From positions 124,001-188,000 of the forward strand of contig NZ_JAKVCW010000003.1 in the NCBI RefSeq assembly GCF_022448905.1: 64,000 bases of DNA, in the 5' to 3' direction. Made by a program: the position numbers and the translations under genes. The notes beneath the pieces were generated by a model that saw only the letters and a list, made by a program, of their open reading frames with translations, did not search any database and was not told the origin of the DNA. Source of the DNA: Shimia sp. GTDB lineage: Bacteria > Pseudomonadota > Alphaproteobacteria > Rhodobacterales > Rhodobacteraceae. The stretch's first letter is position 1. Each line of letters begins with the position of its first letter. Of the stretch, positions 17,409 through 28,163 are shown piece after piece.

Positions 17409-19367
17409 TCAAACATCCAGCTCCTCCACAAACCGCGCGTTTTCCTGAATGTACTGGAAGCGCTTCTCCGGCTTTTTGCCCATCAGATCGCCGACCAGCG
17501 CGTCTGTTTCGCCAGGCTCGTCTTCGTCAATCGTCACACGGATGAGCTTGCGGCTGCCCGGGTCCATGGTGGTTTCTTTCAGGTCTTTGGCGTCCATCTC
17601 GCCCAGACCTTTGAAGCGGGAAACGTCGATTTTGCCTTTGCCGCCAAGGCCTTTTTCCAGCCATTCGTTTTTCTCTGCCTCGTCCACACAGTAGACGCGT
17701 TTGGCGCCCTGGGTGAGGCGGAAGAGCGGGGGGCAGGCCATGTAGAGGTGGCCGGCGTCGATCATTGGGCGCATTTGGGTGTAGAAGAAGGTCATCAACA
17801 GCGCGGCGATGTGGGCGCCGTCGACGTCCGCGTCGGTCATGATGATGACCTTGTCATAACGCAGGTCGTCGACGTTGAATTTGGTGCCAAGCCCGACGCC
17901 AAGCGCCTGGGTCAGGTCGTTGATTTCCTGGTTGGTGCCGATCTTGGAGCTGGCCGCGCCCAGAACGTTGAGGATTTTACCACGCAGGGGCAGGAGCGCT
18001 TGCGTCTTGCGGTTGCGGGCCATTTTGGCGGAGCCGCCCGCGGAGTCGCCCTCCACGATGAACAGCTCGGTGCCGTCGCGGTTGGTGGCGGAACAGTCCA
18101 CCAGCTTGCCGGGTAGCCGGAGTTTTTTGGTGGCGGTTTTGCGGGCGGTTTCTTTCTCCTGACGGCGACGAAGACGCTCTTCGGCGCGCAGCACGAGGAA
18201 GTCGAGGATGGCGCCGGCGGATTTGGTGTCGGCCGCCAGCCAGTTGTCAAAGTGGTCGCGCACGGCGTTTTCCACCAGTCGCTGGGCCTCGACGGTGGCA
18301 AGGCGGTCTTTGGTCTGGCCGACAAACTCCGGTTCGCGGATGAAACAGGAGACAAGGGCGCAGCCGCCGGTGATCAGGTCGTCGCGGGTGATCTGCGCGG
18401 CCTTTTTGTTGTTGATGAGCTCGCCATAGGCCTTGATGCCCTTGAGCACAGCGGCCCAGAAGCCAGAGACGTGCGTGCCGCCTTCGGGGGTGGGGACGGT
18501 GTTACAGTAGGACTGGATGAAACCGTCGCGCGATGGCGTCCAGTTGATGGCCCATTCGACCTTGCCGGGGACGTTGAAGCGCTCTTGGAAATCCACGGTG
18601 CCTGCGAAAGGCTGCTCGGCGTAGGTGGTCGCCTTGTCCATGGTTTCTTTGAGGTAGTCGGACAGACCGCCGGGGAAGTGGAACGTGGCCTCGGTTGGGG
18701 TCTCGCCGTCGTCAATCGCAGTTTTCCAGCGGATTTCGACACCGGAGAAAAGGTAGGCTTTAGAGCGGATCGATTTGAACAGGCGGGCCGGTTTGAAACG
18801 GTGGGAGCCGAAGATTTGCTCATCCGCGTGGAAGGTCACCGTGGTGCCACGGCGGTTGGGGGCGGCGCCGATTTTTTCGACCGGGCCTTGCGGGATGCCA
18901 CGGGAGAAACGCTGTTCAAACAGGGTTTTGTCGCGTGCAACCTGTACCACCATCAAATCCGACAATGCGTTCACAACCGACGCGCCCACACCGTGCAGAC
19001 CGCCCGAGGTCTGATAGGCTTTGCCAGAGAACTTACCGCCCGCGTGCAGGGTGCAGAGGATCACTTCCAGTGCGGATTTGTCCGGGAACTTGGGATGCGG
19101 GTCCACAGGGATGCCCCGGCCGTTGTCGCGGATGGTGATCGAATAGTCCTCGTGCAGTTCGACCTCAATGCGGTTGGCAAAGCCTGCAACCGCTTCGTCC
19201 ATCGAGTTGTCGAGCACCTCGGCGACCATATGGTGCAGCGCGCGTTCGTCCGTGCCGCCGATATACATGCCAGGCCGTTTTCGGACAGGTTCCAGTCCCT
19301 CAAGGACTTCAATAGAGGAGGCGTCGTAATCGGTCGGCTGTGTTTCGGCCAGAAGGTCGTTGGGCAT
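17409..19367 (-). CDS. parE: DNA topoisomerase IV subunit B
   Basis: ATPase subunit of topoisomerase IV, which unlinks daughter chromosomes. It has 652 aa. The GHKL ATPase motifs are visible (EVLDNSMDEA, DNGRGIPVD, GGLHGVGASVVNALS), followed by the transducer domain and the TOPRIM motifs EGDSAGG and DADVDGAHI. The length and the LLPLRGKILNV segment fit alphaproteobacterial ParE; GyrB would be longer. The N-terminus MPNDLLAETQ is typical of roseobacter ParE, with a weak ribosome site. It is monocistronic in this window; parC is not here. Confidence 0.96.
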   Translation of the reverse strand: MPNDLLAETQPTDYDASSIEVLEGLEPVRKRPGMYIGGTDERALHHMVAEVLDNSMDEAVAGFANRIEVELHEDYSITIRDNGRGIPVDPHPKFPDKSALEVILCTLHAGGKFSGKAYQTSGGLHGVGASVVNALSDLMVVQVARDKTLFEQRFSRGIPQGPVEKIGAAPNRRGTTVTFHADEQIFGSHRFKPARLFKSIRSKAYLFSGVEIRWKTAIDDGETPTEATFHFPGGLSDYLKETMDKATTYAEQPFAGTVDFQERFNVPGKVEWAINWTPSRDGFIQSYCNTVPTPEGGTHVSGFWAAVLKGIKAYGELINNKKAAQITRDDLITGGCALVSCFIREPEFVGQTKDRLATVEAQRLVENAVRDHFDNWLAADTKSAGAILDFLVLRAEERLRRRQEKETARKTATKKLRLPGKLVDCSATNRDGTELFIVEGDSAGGSAKMARNRKTQALLPLRGKILNVLGAASSKIGTNQEINDLTQALGVGLGTKFNVDDLRYDKVIIMTDADVDGAHIAALLMTFFYTQMRPMIDAGHLYMACPPLFRLTQGAKRVYCVDEAEKNEWLEKGLGGKGKIDVSRFKGLGEMDAKDLKETTMDPGSRKLIRVTIDEDEPGETDALVGDLMGKKPEKRFQYIQENARFVEELDV

Positions 19368-19751
19368 TCGCGGGCTGCTCTTGTTGATGTTGCTTGGCGC
19401 GCATTATGGCAGGGGTGTGCGGCGGGGGGAAGAGGCTGCGCGCAAGAACGGGCAGGCCGTTTGTAGTTGGGCTGTCAGTCACGAGTGGAGAAACAGGCAG
19501 ATGGTCTTGAGAGACGCGGATTGCCTCGGATGGGTCTAAAGAGTGGGCGCGATAGCTGGTTAGTGCAATGTTTACGCCCACGTGGGCGCACCGTTGACCG
19601 AAGTATGGTTGGCCTGACTTTCGGCGGCTCGTCTCACGAGGTAGCTTTGGCAAGGTTTGGAGGCCGGTTCAGGTAGCAATAGAGGTTGATGGAACGTGAT
19701 GATTTGCTTTGCCAGCGCGGGAATCAACCCGGCTAGATTAAAGGAACTCTC
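19368..19751. other. intergenic region with a 14-bp palindrome
   Basis: A 384-base stretch between divergent parE and the gene at 19752. Short ORFs on both strands have no ribosome site or sensible composition. The one clear structure is CGCCCACGTGGGCG at 19575-19588, a perfect palindrome. It could be an operator. Nothing else was seen. Confidence 0.4.
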
Positions 19752-20189
19752 ATGACCCCATCAAGGCGCATCATTGCCGTCGCGATCTTTGTGCTGTGCG
19801 CATTGTTTATTGTGCGCGCAAACACGGATGTATTTGTGGATCGCTCGGTTCAGAGCGTTGGCGAAAGGTCTGTGGGAGAGGACGCTGCAACCTATGAAAG
19901 TTACCTGCGCGCGCAGGGGTATTATGTTCAAATTTTTGAGGATGGTGACTGGAAGAGCGACCTTCAATTTGCTTTCCCGACGTCGCTGTTTCTGGAACAG
20001 GGACACAAGGTACGGGCGTCCTGCCCAGAAGTATCTTGCACATATGTGTCCGGTAGGAAGATCGTCGGTCCACTGGGTAAATTAACCCAGTTCGAACACG
20101 TTTACCATGTGGTGTTTGCCAAACGGGATGGCGTCATTGTGTCGGTATTCTTTGACACAAGCCCATGGCGGTATCGAAAATGGGCCTAG
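19752..20189 (+). CDS. membrane-anchored or exported hypothetical protein
   Basis: 145 aa with an N-terminal hydrophobic helix (IIAVAIFVLCALFIV) preceded by RR, then a soluble domain with two cysteines (ASCPEVSCTYV) and a C-terminal strand-rich part (EHVYHVVFAKRDGVIVSVFF). It is probably tethered in the inner membrane with the domain in the periplasm. AAGGA lies six bases before the ATG. No family recognised. Confidence 0.6.
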   Translation: MTPSRRIIAVAIFVLCALFIVRANTDVFVDRSVQSVGERSVGEDAATYESYLRAQGYYVQIFEDGDWKSDLQFAFPTSLFLEQGHKVRASCPEVSCTYVSGRKIVGPLGKLTQFEHVYHVVFAKRDGVIVSVFFDTSPWRYRKWA

Positions 20190-20311
20190 ATATTCGAAGT
20201 CGCGCGGGCGAACCGTTGGTGCCGAAAATGCGCCTACCGGACAAGGAGGGACATTGGGGATGTGTCCGGTGGGGGCGAGATCACGTCAGGCCGTGACAGA
20301 GGGGCTGGAGG

Positions 20312-21088
20312 TCACATGGAGAGATAGTTGTCCGCAAGCGAGTCACGGTATTTGTCGATCCACTTGGTGTTGATCGCCGCGATGGTTCCGTCTGCTTCCA
20401 ACTCGGTGAAGCAGCGGTCAAAGGCCACGGACATGTCCGGATCGCGGAAGTTCATGGCGTAGTTGGAGGGTTCAAAGATGGCGCGGAACTCCAGCGGTTG
20501 GCTGGCGTCTACGCCTGCGGAGGAGCTGGCGTCGCGCAGGCTGGCGGCGTAGGCGGCAAAGAGCATGCCGTCGCCCAGGATGCCGTCGACGCGGCCGCCA
20601 AACAGCAGTTTGGATTGGGTTTCCTGGTCGGCCATCTCGCGGTAGGAGCCAAAGGAGCCTTGCGCGTCAGACAGGCCGGGAAGGATGCCGGAGGCACCTT
20701 CAAAGGCGGCGATGCTGAGACCGGCGAGGTCATCCAGCGCGCCAAAATTGTTACCAGAAGAGGCGAGATACGACACACCGTTCTGATAAGCGATGTAAGG
20801 CGCGCTTTGGGCGCCGTCCATCGGCATACCCATAGGTACGGTCATCACCGCGTCGCCGGTGCCGCCTTCGTAGGTGGCCCAATGGCGGGTGAAGGGTTGC
20901 ACCACATAGTTCACCTCGTGGCCGCAGTGTTCCATCACACGGGTGACAATTTCGGCCTCGCGGCCTGAGCCGTCGGCGTAGACCATGGGGGGCAGATCTG
21001 CCGCCAAAATGGTGACGGTGTCGGCGATGGCAGCGCCGGTGGAAACGGTCAGCGCAATGGCAGAAACCGTGGCAGTCATGAATTTCAT
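20312..21088 (-). CDS. periplasmic solute-binding protein, family 3-like
   Basis: 258 aa with signal peptide (MKFMTATVSAIALTVSTGAAIA). The body fits the family 3 extracellular binding fold: VTILAADLPPMVYADGSGREAEIVTRVMEHCG at the first lobe and a final TIAAINTKWIDKYR helix. No transporter genes are next to it, so it may act as a stand-alone sensor or binding protein, or serve a transporter elsewhere. GGAGG precedes the ATG by about ten bases. Ligand unknown. Confidence 0.75.
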   Translation of the reverse strand: MKFMTATVSAIALTVSTGAAIADTVTILAADLPPMVYADGSGREAEIVTRVMEHCGHEVNYVVQPFTRHWATYEGGTGDAVMTVPMGMPMDGAQSAPYIAYQNGVSYLASSGNNFGALDDLAGLSIAAFEGASGILPGLSDAQGSFGSYREMADQETQSKLLFGGRVDGILGDGMLFAAYAASLRDASSSAGVDASQPLEFRAIFEPSNYAMNFRDPDMSVAFDRCFTELEADGTIAAINTKWIDKYRDSLADNYLSM

Positions 21089-21277
21089 TTTGGGTAGCCT
21101 CCGAGCAATTCCTACAGCAGCCTAGGCACCCAAGTCTTAACGACATCTTAGCGGGAAATAGGTTTTATTTCGGGTCGTAAACTTATCTAAGTGTCTGTTT
21201 TGTATGAAATGTACAGGTATTGTTTTGTCGGGGCGGTTTGTGACAGTTGGAGACAATTCTAAACAATGCAGTTGTGA

Positions 21278-21304
21278 AAAAGGCGACCGGACTGGTCGCC
21301 TTTT
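21278..21304 (-). terminator. terminator of the alpha/beta hydrolase gene
   Basis: AAGGCGACC pairs with GGTCGCCTT around a five-base loop, with a T-run on the minus strand and a shorter one on the plus strand. It may work in both directions. Confidence 0.85.
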
Positions 21305-21320
21305 GGAGGGAGGAGTGTGC

Positions 21321-22622
21321 TTACTGCCCCTTGAGGAGGGTCTCAAACCGCAACCCAACTGCGGTGCGGGCCGGGAAGCCTTTCCAATAGGTGTGGTCCG
21401 CTTTGAAGGTGCCGTCTTCTTCTGCCGAGAACAGGCCGTCTTTGGCGTTGGGGACAAGGTCGAGATAGGTGGCTTTGTCGCTGTCGCCTTTCAAATGCAG
21501 GTCCAGAAAAGCCGTGGCGAAGTGTTGGGTGATGTTGTTCATGCGTGTGGTGTCCCAAACCGCGTCTGCATAGTGGTCAAACGGTGGGAAGCCGAGGGTT
21601 TCGGAGGGTTGCCAACTGGCCATGGGGGCGGGGATCGGTGCGGCGGCGTTGTGGTTGGCGTTTTCAAAGGTGAGTAGGTGGCGGTCCGTGCCTGTGGCGT
21701 GTTCGAAGATTTCGCGCATGGCCGGGTAAATTGAGACATCATCCACTTCGCCCGCCATCAGGAGGGTTGGTTTGCGCAGGCCCGCGAGGCCTGCGTCATC
21801 CCAAAGGCCGTAGTTGCGCCCCCAGGGGCCAATAGAGATCAGCGCTTTGACGCGCTCATCAATCAGCGCTTCGTGCGTGTCCGAATTGCGCACGTTGTGC
21901 AGCAGAGTGCCTTGCGGCGGCGCAAAGGGCGCGGCTTCGACACCGGGGGCAAGGCCCGCGCCGCCGAAGATCAACGCGCCATAGCCGCCCATAGAGTAGC
22001 CAATCACCGCCGCCGTGTTGGCATCGGTGATCGCGCCAATGGGGCCGTCGAGCGCAGCCATGCTGTTGAGGACAAACTTCTGGTCAATGGGACGGTTGAG
22101 CAGGGTGGAGCCAAATGCGGTTTGATCAGCGTAGGTGCTGTCGGTGTGATCGATGGAGGCGACCACGTAGCCCTTAGACGCGAGGTTTTCGCCCAGATGG
22201 GAGAGCAGGAGGCGGTTGCCGGGGTAGCCGTGGGAGATCACCACCAGCGGGAAAGGGCCGTCTGCTGTGGGCGTGGCGTCGCGCGCGGCGCGGCCGGTAA
22301 GGGTTGCCGAGAGGGACGGGTCACGCAGCACGGTTTCATAGGTGCCGCCTGGTGGGGTGTCTGCCGCGGCGGGATACCAGATCTCTACAGTCAGGGCGCG
22401 GTCATAGTGCGCGAGCGTGTCCTCGGTCGAGTTCAGCACGTCGATCTGATCCGGGTGCACAAAGGTCCGCGTTGTGACGCCAACTGGCAGGGTACCAAAA
22501 GGGGCAAGCTCCGGGGCGTCGGGGCGGATCAGGTCAATGCGGTCTTGAGCGGAGAGGGATGTGGCTGCGAGGGTCAGTGACACGGCGAGCTTTCGAAAAT
22601 GGGAGAGAGAAGTACCAAACAT
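21321..22622 (-). CDS. exported alpha/beta hydrolase, dienelactone hydrolase-like
   Basis: 433 aa with an N-terminal signal (LAVSLTLAATSLSA). VEIWYPA, VVISHGYPGNR (oxyanion loop) and the nucleophile elbow GYSMGGYG are typical of the platelet-activating-factor acetylhydrolase or dienelactone hydrolase-like group; the acid is probably in LMAGEVDDV and the histidine in FENANHN. It is likely a periplasmic or secreted esterase of unknown substrate. No operon partners. Confidence 0.82.
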   Translation of the reverse strand: MFGTSLSHFRKLAVSLTLAATSLSAQDRIDLIRPDAPELAPFGTLPVGVTTRTFVHPDQIDVLNSTEDTLAHYDRALTVEIWYPAAADTPPGGTYETVLRDPSLSATLTGRAARDATPTADGPFPLVVISHGYPGNRLLLSHLGENLASKGYVVASIDHTDSTYADQTAFGSTLLNRPIDQKFVLNSMAALDGPIGAITDANTAAVIGYSMGGYGALIFGGAGLAPGVEAAPFAPPQGTLLHNVRNSDTHEALIDERVKALISIGPWGRNYGLWDDAGLAGLRKPTLLMAGEVDDVSIYPAMREIFEHATGTDRHLLTFENANHNAAAPIPAPMASWQPSETLGFPPFDHYADAVWDTTRMNNITQHFATAFLDLHLKGDSDKATYLDLVPNAKDGLFSAEEDGTFKADHTYWKGFPARTAVGLRFETLLKGQ

Positions 22623-22861
22623 GAGCGTCCTCCAATGACTGGCGAAAGTCTAGGGGCACGCAGCGTCTCGATCTACTGCAGCGTGCAATAGGGACGTGGG
22701 GTCATTGTGTACTTTGGTGCACCGAAGAGGGGGTGCAAGGCGCCGTTTTTTGTTGGGAATTTGCTGCAAAACAGAAGATTCAGTTGACGTGCATCAAAGA
22801 GGAATTTTGCGCGGCGTGGTAGGTCCAACCCATCTCAAGAAAAGCAAGAAAGGAGACGCTT

Positions 22862-23815
22862 ATGGATGACCAGTTGGACGGTGTGGCTCAGGTAAATGAC
22901 GGTGAAATCAAGGACGTTGCGGAGGCAGCGGATGCAGAGGTGACGGGTGCCGAAAACGAGCCAACGGCGGAGGAGTTGCGCCGTGCGTTTGAGAAGGGCG
23001 AGTACCCTTACGCGACCAAATTGTCCCGCCGGTCATACGAAAAGCAGAAGGCGCAGTTGCAGGCAGAGCTGCTGAAGGTGCAGCTTTGGGCGCAGGAAAC
23101 CGGGCAGAAGTTTGTGATGCTGTTTGAGGGGCGGGATGCGGCCGGTAAGGGCGGTACGATTAAGCGGTTTACTGAGCATTTGAACCCGCGCTCGGCGCGG
23201 GTGGTGGCCTTGAACAAGCCGACCGATGAAGAGCGCGGCCAGTGGTATTTTCAGCGCTATATCGACCATCTGCCGACATCTGGCGAAATGGTGCTCTATG
23301 ACCGCAGCTGGTACAACCGCGCCGGTGTGGAGCGGGTGATGGGTTTCTGTGAGCCCGGCGAATACCTGGAGTTTATGCGGCAGACGCCCGACCTGGAACG
23401 GATGTTGGTACGGTCCGGCATTCGGCTTTACAAATACTGGTTCTCGGTCACCCAAGATGAGCAGAAACGCCGCTTCAAGAGCCGCGAAACCGATCCTCTG
23501 AAGCAGTGGAAGCTGAGCCCGATTGATAAGGCGTCGCTGTCCAAGTGGGACGATTATACCGAGGCCAAAGAAGCGATGTTCTTTTACACCGATACGGCAG
23601 ATGCGCCGTGGACGGTGGTGAAATCCAACGACAAGAAGCGCGCGCGTTTGAACTGTATGCGGCATTTCTTGAGCACGCTGGACTATCCCGGCAAGGATCA
23701 CAGTATTGTGGAGCAGGCGGATCCGTTGATTGTGAACACCGCAAGTCATGTGATCCATCAGGCCGATCACATTCTGGGGGCAGCATTGCACCCGGATACT
23801 CGAAAGCCGCGCTAA
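22862..23815 (+). CDS. ppk2: polyphosphate kinase 2
   Basis: Class I PPK2, 317 aa, moving phosphate between polyphosphate and nucleoside diphosphates. After an acidic N-terminal tail of about 35 residues come the Walker A motif in GRDAAGKGG (residues 90-98), the lid motif DRSWYNR (147-153), and the Walker B-like segment around IRLYKYWFSV. Length and single-domain structure match PPK2 rather than Ppk1. AAGGAG precedes the ATG. Its 3' end overlaps the convergent gene by four bases. A role in energy storage and nucleotide balance is established for the family. Confidence 0.94.
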   Translation: MDDQLDGVAQVNDGEIKDVAEAADAEVTGAENEPTAEELRRAFEKGEYPYATKLSRRSYEKQKAQLQAELLKVQLWAQETGQKFVMLFEGRDAAGKGGTIKRFTEHLNPRSARVVALNKPTDEERGQWYFQRYIDHLPTSGEMVLYDRSWYNRAGVERVMGFCEPGEYLEFMRQTPDLERMLVRSGIRLYKYWFSVTQDEQKRRFKSRETDPLKQWKLSPIDKASLSKWDDYTEAKEAMFFYTDTADAPWTVVKSNDKKRARLNCMRHFLSTLDYPGKDHSIVEQADPLIVNTASHVIHQADHILGAALHPDTRKPR

Positions 23816-24456
23816 AGCGCGGCGAGCAGTTGCGTCAGCGGTTGTAGTTTTTGGAAGGCGGTCTCGAGCTGGGGCACGAGGCCGCCTTTTGTTATGTCGC
23901 TTTCTTTATAGTCAAACCAGACGGTACAGCTTTTGCGTTTCAGCAAGGCGGCTTGTGGATGGTCTTTGTCAAAGGGGGCGGGGACACGTTTGAGCTCCGG
24001 GTCGTCCATTCGGGCCCCTTGGGCTTTTAGGTCAGCGATAGCATCAGAGAGCTGTGCACCCTTGGGGCCATCGACAGCGGCGTGCCAGTGGGTCATCTGG
24101 TCTTTGTCAAATCCCATCATGCCACCGCCCACAGACAGATAGTCCCGCCCAATACCAAAGAAATAGCCGACCGGCGGCGTGGACCACAGCATGTGCAGAT
24201 GCAGGTGGTAGGGCGTTTTGTCTTTGGAAAAGCGCACGTCGCGGTGCGGACGGAAGAGTTTGGTGGTCGGCACTTGGCCGGTTTGCTTTTCAAGCGAGGC
24301 CGCCACAGTGTCGAGCAAAGCCAAAGCGGGCGCTTTGAGCTGGGTCTCATAGGTGGGTTTGTTTTCGTTAAACCAATCTTTGGTGTTGCTGTCGGCCAGC
24401 GCGTTGAGAAAGGCGCGGCTGTCGGAAATCAATGTGGCAAAGGGATCGGCGGACAT
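23812..24456 (-). CDS. DUF2461/TIGR02453 family protein
   Basis: 214 aa protein of a family of unknown function. Landmarks are RAFLNALADSNTKDWFNENK near the N-terminus, FRPHRDVRFSKDKTPYHLH and GGGMMGF. It is soluble with no signal. The start at 24456 gives MSADPF; the in-frame start at 24477 has no advantage. The last four bases overlap ppk2 from the opposite side. Confidence 0.8.
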   Translation of the reverse strand: MSADPFATLISDSRAFLNALADSNTKDWFNENKPTYETQLKAPALALLDTVAASLEKQTGQVPTTKLFRPHRDVRFSKDKTPYHLHLHMLWSTPPVGYFFGIGRDYLSVGGGMMGFDKDQMTHWHAAVDGPKGAQLSDAIADLKAQGARMDDPELKRVPAPFDKDHPQAALLKRKSCTVWFDYKESDITKGGLVPQLETAFQKLQPLTQLLAAL

Positions 24457-24563
24457 GGGGGAACCTTGTTCTATCAATGTGGTCTATGGTGGCAGAGGGC
24501 GGATTTTGGATCAACGCAAAGGCGGGCCTTGCTCTGCCTAATTAACAAGCTTACTGCTTGGGC

Positions 24564-25961
24564 ATGACATCAACACAATCGACCTCCCCAATGCGGACGT
24601 CTGACCACGTTCGCGCCCTTTTGCGCATTGGCCTTCCGCTGATTGGTGGCCATGTGGCGCAGTTTGGAATCGGGTTGACCGACACGGTCATGCTCGGCTG
24701 GTATTCTGTCGAGGCACTGGCCTCTGTGGTGCTGGGCAGCACGTTTTTCTTTGTGATCTTCATTCTGGGATCGGGCTTTGCCATTGCAGTGATGCCTCTG
24801 GTGGCTGAGGCGGATGCGGAAGGGGACGAACAAGCCCTGCGGCGGGTGACACGTATGGGGCTGTGGCTGTCGGTGCTCTTTGGCGTGTTGGTGCAGCCGC
24901 TGTTTATGCTGTCCGGGCCAATCCTGTTGTCGTTGCAACAGGCCCCTGATGTGGCGGAATTGGCGCAGGCCTATTTGCGGATAGCTGGACTTGGCTTGGT
25001 TCCGGCGCTTTTGGTGATGGTGCTCAAGTCTTATTTGGCGGCGCTGGAGCACACCCGTGTGGTGTTCTGGGTCACGGTCGCGGCTGTGCCGGTCAATGCA
25101 GTGGTGAACTACGGGCTGATTTTTGGCAACTGGGGCCTGCCTGAGATGGGCGTGCGGGGCGCGGCGATTGCCTCGATCCTCGTACAGTTTGTGTCTCTGG
25201 CCGGGGTGATCCTCTATGCTATCAAAGCGTTGCCGCAGCATGATCTCTTTGCGCGCATCTGGCGGCCGGATTGGGAGGTCTTTGCCAAAGTGTTCCGGCT
25301 GGGGCTGCCGATTGGCATTACCAATCTGGCGGAAGTGGGGCTGTTCTCGGCCTCCTCCATTATGATGGGGTGGCTTGGCACGGTCACGCTGGCGGCGCAT
25401 GGTATTGCCCTGCAACTGGCCAGTCTGGCCTTTATGATCCACTTGGGGCTGTCCAATGCGGCGACCGTGCGGGCAGGCAATGCTATGGGGCGCAAAGACG
25501 CGGACCATATGGCGCGCGGGGCCTGGGTGGCGATCGTGGCGTCGCTGCTGATGGCTTTTATCGCCGTGGCGATTTTCCTGATCTTCCCGGAGCAGCTTTT
25601 GGGCTTCTTTATTGATCCCGAAGAGGTGCAACGTGAGGCGATCATCGCCACAGGTGTGACGCTCTTATATGTGGCGGCGTTGTTCCAGGTGATGGACGGG
25701 GCGCAGGTGATGGCCTTGGGGCTGTTGCGCGGCGTACAGGATACCCGGGGGCCCATGGTGATTGCTGCGGTGAGCTATTGGATCATTGGCGTGCCAAGCG
25801 CCTATGTGCTGGGCTTTACCTTTGGCATGGGCGGCGAAGGTGTGTGGCTGGGGTTGGTCTGTGGTCTGACCGCGGCGGGCATCCTGCTGATGTACCGCTT
25901 CTGGGTCACGGACCTAAACCGCCTGCGAAAGCGGTTCCAAGAGCAAAAGGCGTCGGCTTAA
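24564..25961 (+). CDS. norM: MATE-family multidrug efflux protein
   Basis: 465 aa inner-membrane antiporter with twelve hydrophobic segments arranged as two similar halves. Family marks are IGLPLIGGHVAQFGIGLTDTVMLGWYS in the first helix and GLPIGITNLAEVGLFSASSIMMGWLG at the start of the second half. MATE proteins export cationic drugs and metabolites using Na+ or H+. The start is uncertain: TTG 24558, ATG 24564 or ATG 24591 are in frame and none has a clear ribosome site. The stop lies within a GGCGTCGG/CCGACGCC hairpin that may act as terminator. Confidence 0.9.
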   Translation: MTSTQSTSPMRTSDHVRALLRIGLPLIGGHVAQFGIGLTDTVMLGWYSVEALASVVLGSTFFFVIFILGSGFAIAVMPLVAEADAEGDEQALRRVTRMGLWLSVLFGVLVQPLFMLSGPILLSLQQAPDVAELAQAYLRIAGLGLVPALLVMVLKSYLAALEHTRVVFWVTVAAVPVNAVVNYGLIFGNWGLPEMGVRGAAIASILVQFVSLAGVILYAIKALPQHDLFARIWRPDWEVFAKVFRLGLPIGITNLAEVGLFSASSIMMGWLGTVTLAAHGIALQLASLAFMIHLGLSNAATVRAGNAMGRKDADHMARGAWVAIVASLLMAFIAVAIFLIFPEQLLGFFIDPEEVQREAIIATGVTLLYVAALFQVMDGAQVMALGLLRGVQDTRGPMVIAAVSYWIIGVPSAYVLGFTFGMGGEGVWLGLVCGLTAAGILLMYRFWVTDLNRLRKRFQEQKASA

Positions 25962-25974
25962 CTCCGACGCCCCA

Positions 25975-26033
25975 CATTCTCATTCCACAAATATCCTGGG
26001 GCGTCCCATCTGTGATGGGACGGGGCAAAGCCC
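25975..26033. repeat. dispersed TCTCATTC/AATATCC repeat, copy 1, with two hairpins
   Basis: CATTCTCATTCCACAAATATCC followed by TGG, then GTCCCATC-TGT-GATGGGAC and GGGGC-AAA-GCCCC. The same core is at 53772 and, as a pair, at 58165-58233. It lies between the convergent norM gene and a hypothetical gene and probably doubles as a terminator. Confidence 0.75.
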
Positions 26034-26036
26034 CTT

Positions 26037-26444
26037 CTACTTTTTGCCTTTGAGCAAACGGTCCGCCTTTTTGCGCACCAGGACCGAGCGCAGATCATGC
26101 ATCGCCAGCAGCAATGTGTCGGTGATTTGCTCCAACTGATCCGGCGTGGCTTTGGACTGCACCCACTGAGACGTCAGGTTCAGGTGGTCCACCGTGCGCA
26201 GGATGTCGTCCACGGTGCGCTGGTCCAAAAGCGCGCGGCGCTCGGCCATCCAGGCGTTGATTTCGGCCTTGTCTTCCTTGGTCAGCTTGGTGTCCCCATG
26301 GGGTTTCACATCGCCGTTCTTGATGTTGACGACCGCGATCTGATCCATTTCGATCCGGCGCTGGCGGTTCTCCGTGTCGACACGGAACACCACAGCGCCG
26401 TTTTCGCGGACGCGGAAGTAGTAGTCTGGCAGGTCACTGCTCAT
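26037..26444 (-). CDS. conserved hypothetical protein
   Basis: 135 aa, soluble. N-terminal part is strand-rich (DYYFRVRENGAVVFRVDTENRQRRIEMDQIAVVNI), the rest helical (AEINAWMAERRALLDQRTVDDIL...LTSQWVQSKAT...LLLAMHDLRSVLVRKKADRL). I do not recognise a named domain, but the strong charge pattern and AAGGTGG before the ATG support a real gene. It follows aatA on the same strand with a gap of 28 bases and may share its transcript. Confidence 0.65.
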   Translation of the reverse strand: MSSDLPDYYFRVRENGAVVFRVDTENRQRRIEMDQIAVVNIKNGDVKPHGDTKLTKEDKAEINAWMAERRALLDQRTVDDILRTVDHLNLTSQWVQSKATPDQLEQITDTLLLAMHDLRSVLVRKKADRLLKGKK

Positions 26445-26472
26445 GGGCCACCTTTGTGTCTGTTGTCCGCAC

Positions 26473-27708
<1,236 letters not shown>

Positions 27709-27756
27709 TTAGGGTGCGCGCGAATACCGTTCAAGGTGGAAACCAAAGGAATGTAG

Positions 27757-28158
27757 ATGTCACAGGACCAAGTAGAGCCGCTGACCGATGAAGGCTGGTA
27801 TGGCGAGGATGTGGCGACCTTTGGCGATCGCCTGGCGGCGGCGCGTGAGGCGGCGGGGCTGAAGCAGGGAGAACTGGCAAAGAGGCTGGGGATCAAGCGC
27901 GGCACGCTGGCCAATTGGGAAAGCGATTTGAGTGAGCCGCGCGCCAACCGACTGTCGATGATGGCAGGATTGCTCAACGTTTCCGTGGGCTGGTTGCTGA
28001 CCGGTGACGGTGACGGCGTGGAGATGCCCGGCGACGAAGAGAGTGCCGACACGGATTTGCTCGCGATTGTGCAGGAAATCCGCGTGATCCGCAGCCGCAT
28101 GAAAAATGATCTTGAAAAACTCGCGCGCTTAGAAAAGGCGCTGCGCAACAAAGTGTGA
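27757..28158 (+). CDS. XRE-family helix-turn-helix regulator
   Basis: 133 aa. Residues about 22-80 form the Cro/C1-type domain (FGDRLAAAREAAGLKQGELAKRLGI, TLANWESDLSEPRANRLSMMAGLLNVS). The C-terminus is a likely coiled coil (LLAIVQEIRVIRSRMKNDLEKLARLEKAL), suggesting it oligomerises. AAAGGA sits six bases before the ATG. Its stop overlaps the first possible start of sdhE, so the two are probably translated together. Target unknown. Confidence 0.88.
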   Translation: MSQDQVEPLTDEGWYGEDVATFGDRLAAAREAAGLKQGELAKRLGIKRGTLANWESDLSEPRANRLSMMAGLLNVSVGWLLTGDGDGVEMPGDEESADTDLLAIVQEIRVIRSRMKNDLEKLARLEKALRNKV

Positions 28159-28163
28159 CGACA

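Noticed and set aside
19467..19676. 69-codon ORF in the gap upstream of the gene at 19752
   Set aside because: No ribosome site, Arg/Gly-rich translation and no resemblance to a protein; probably chance.
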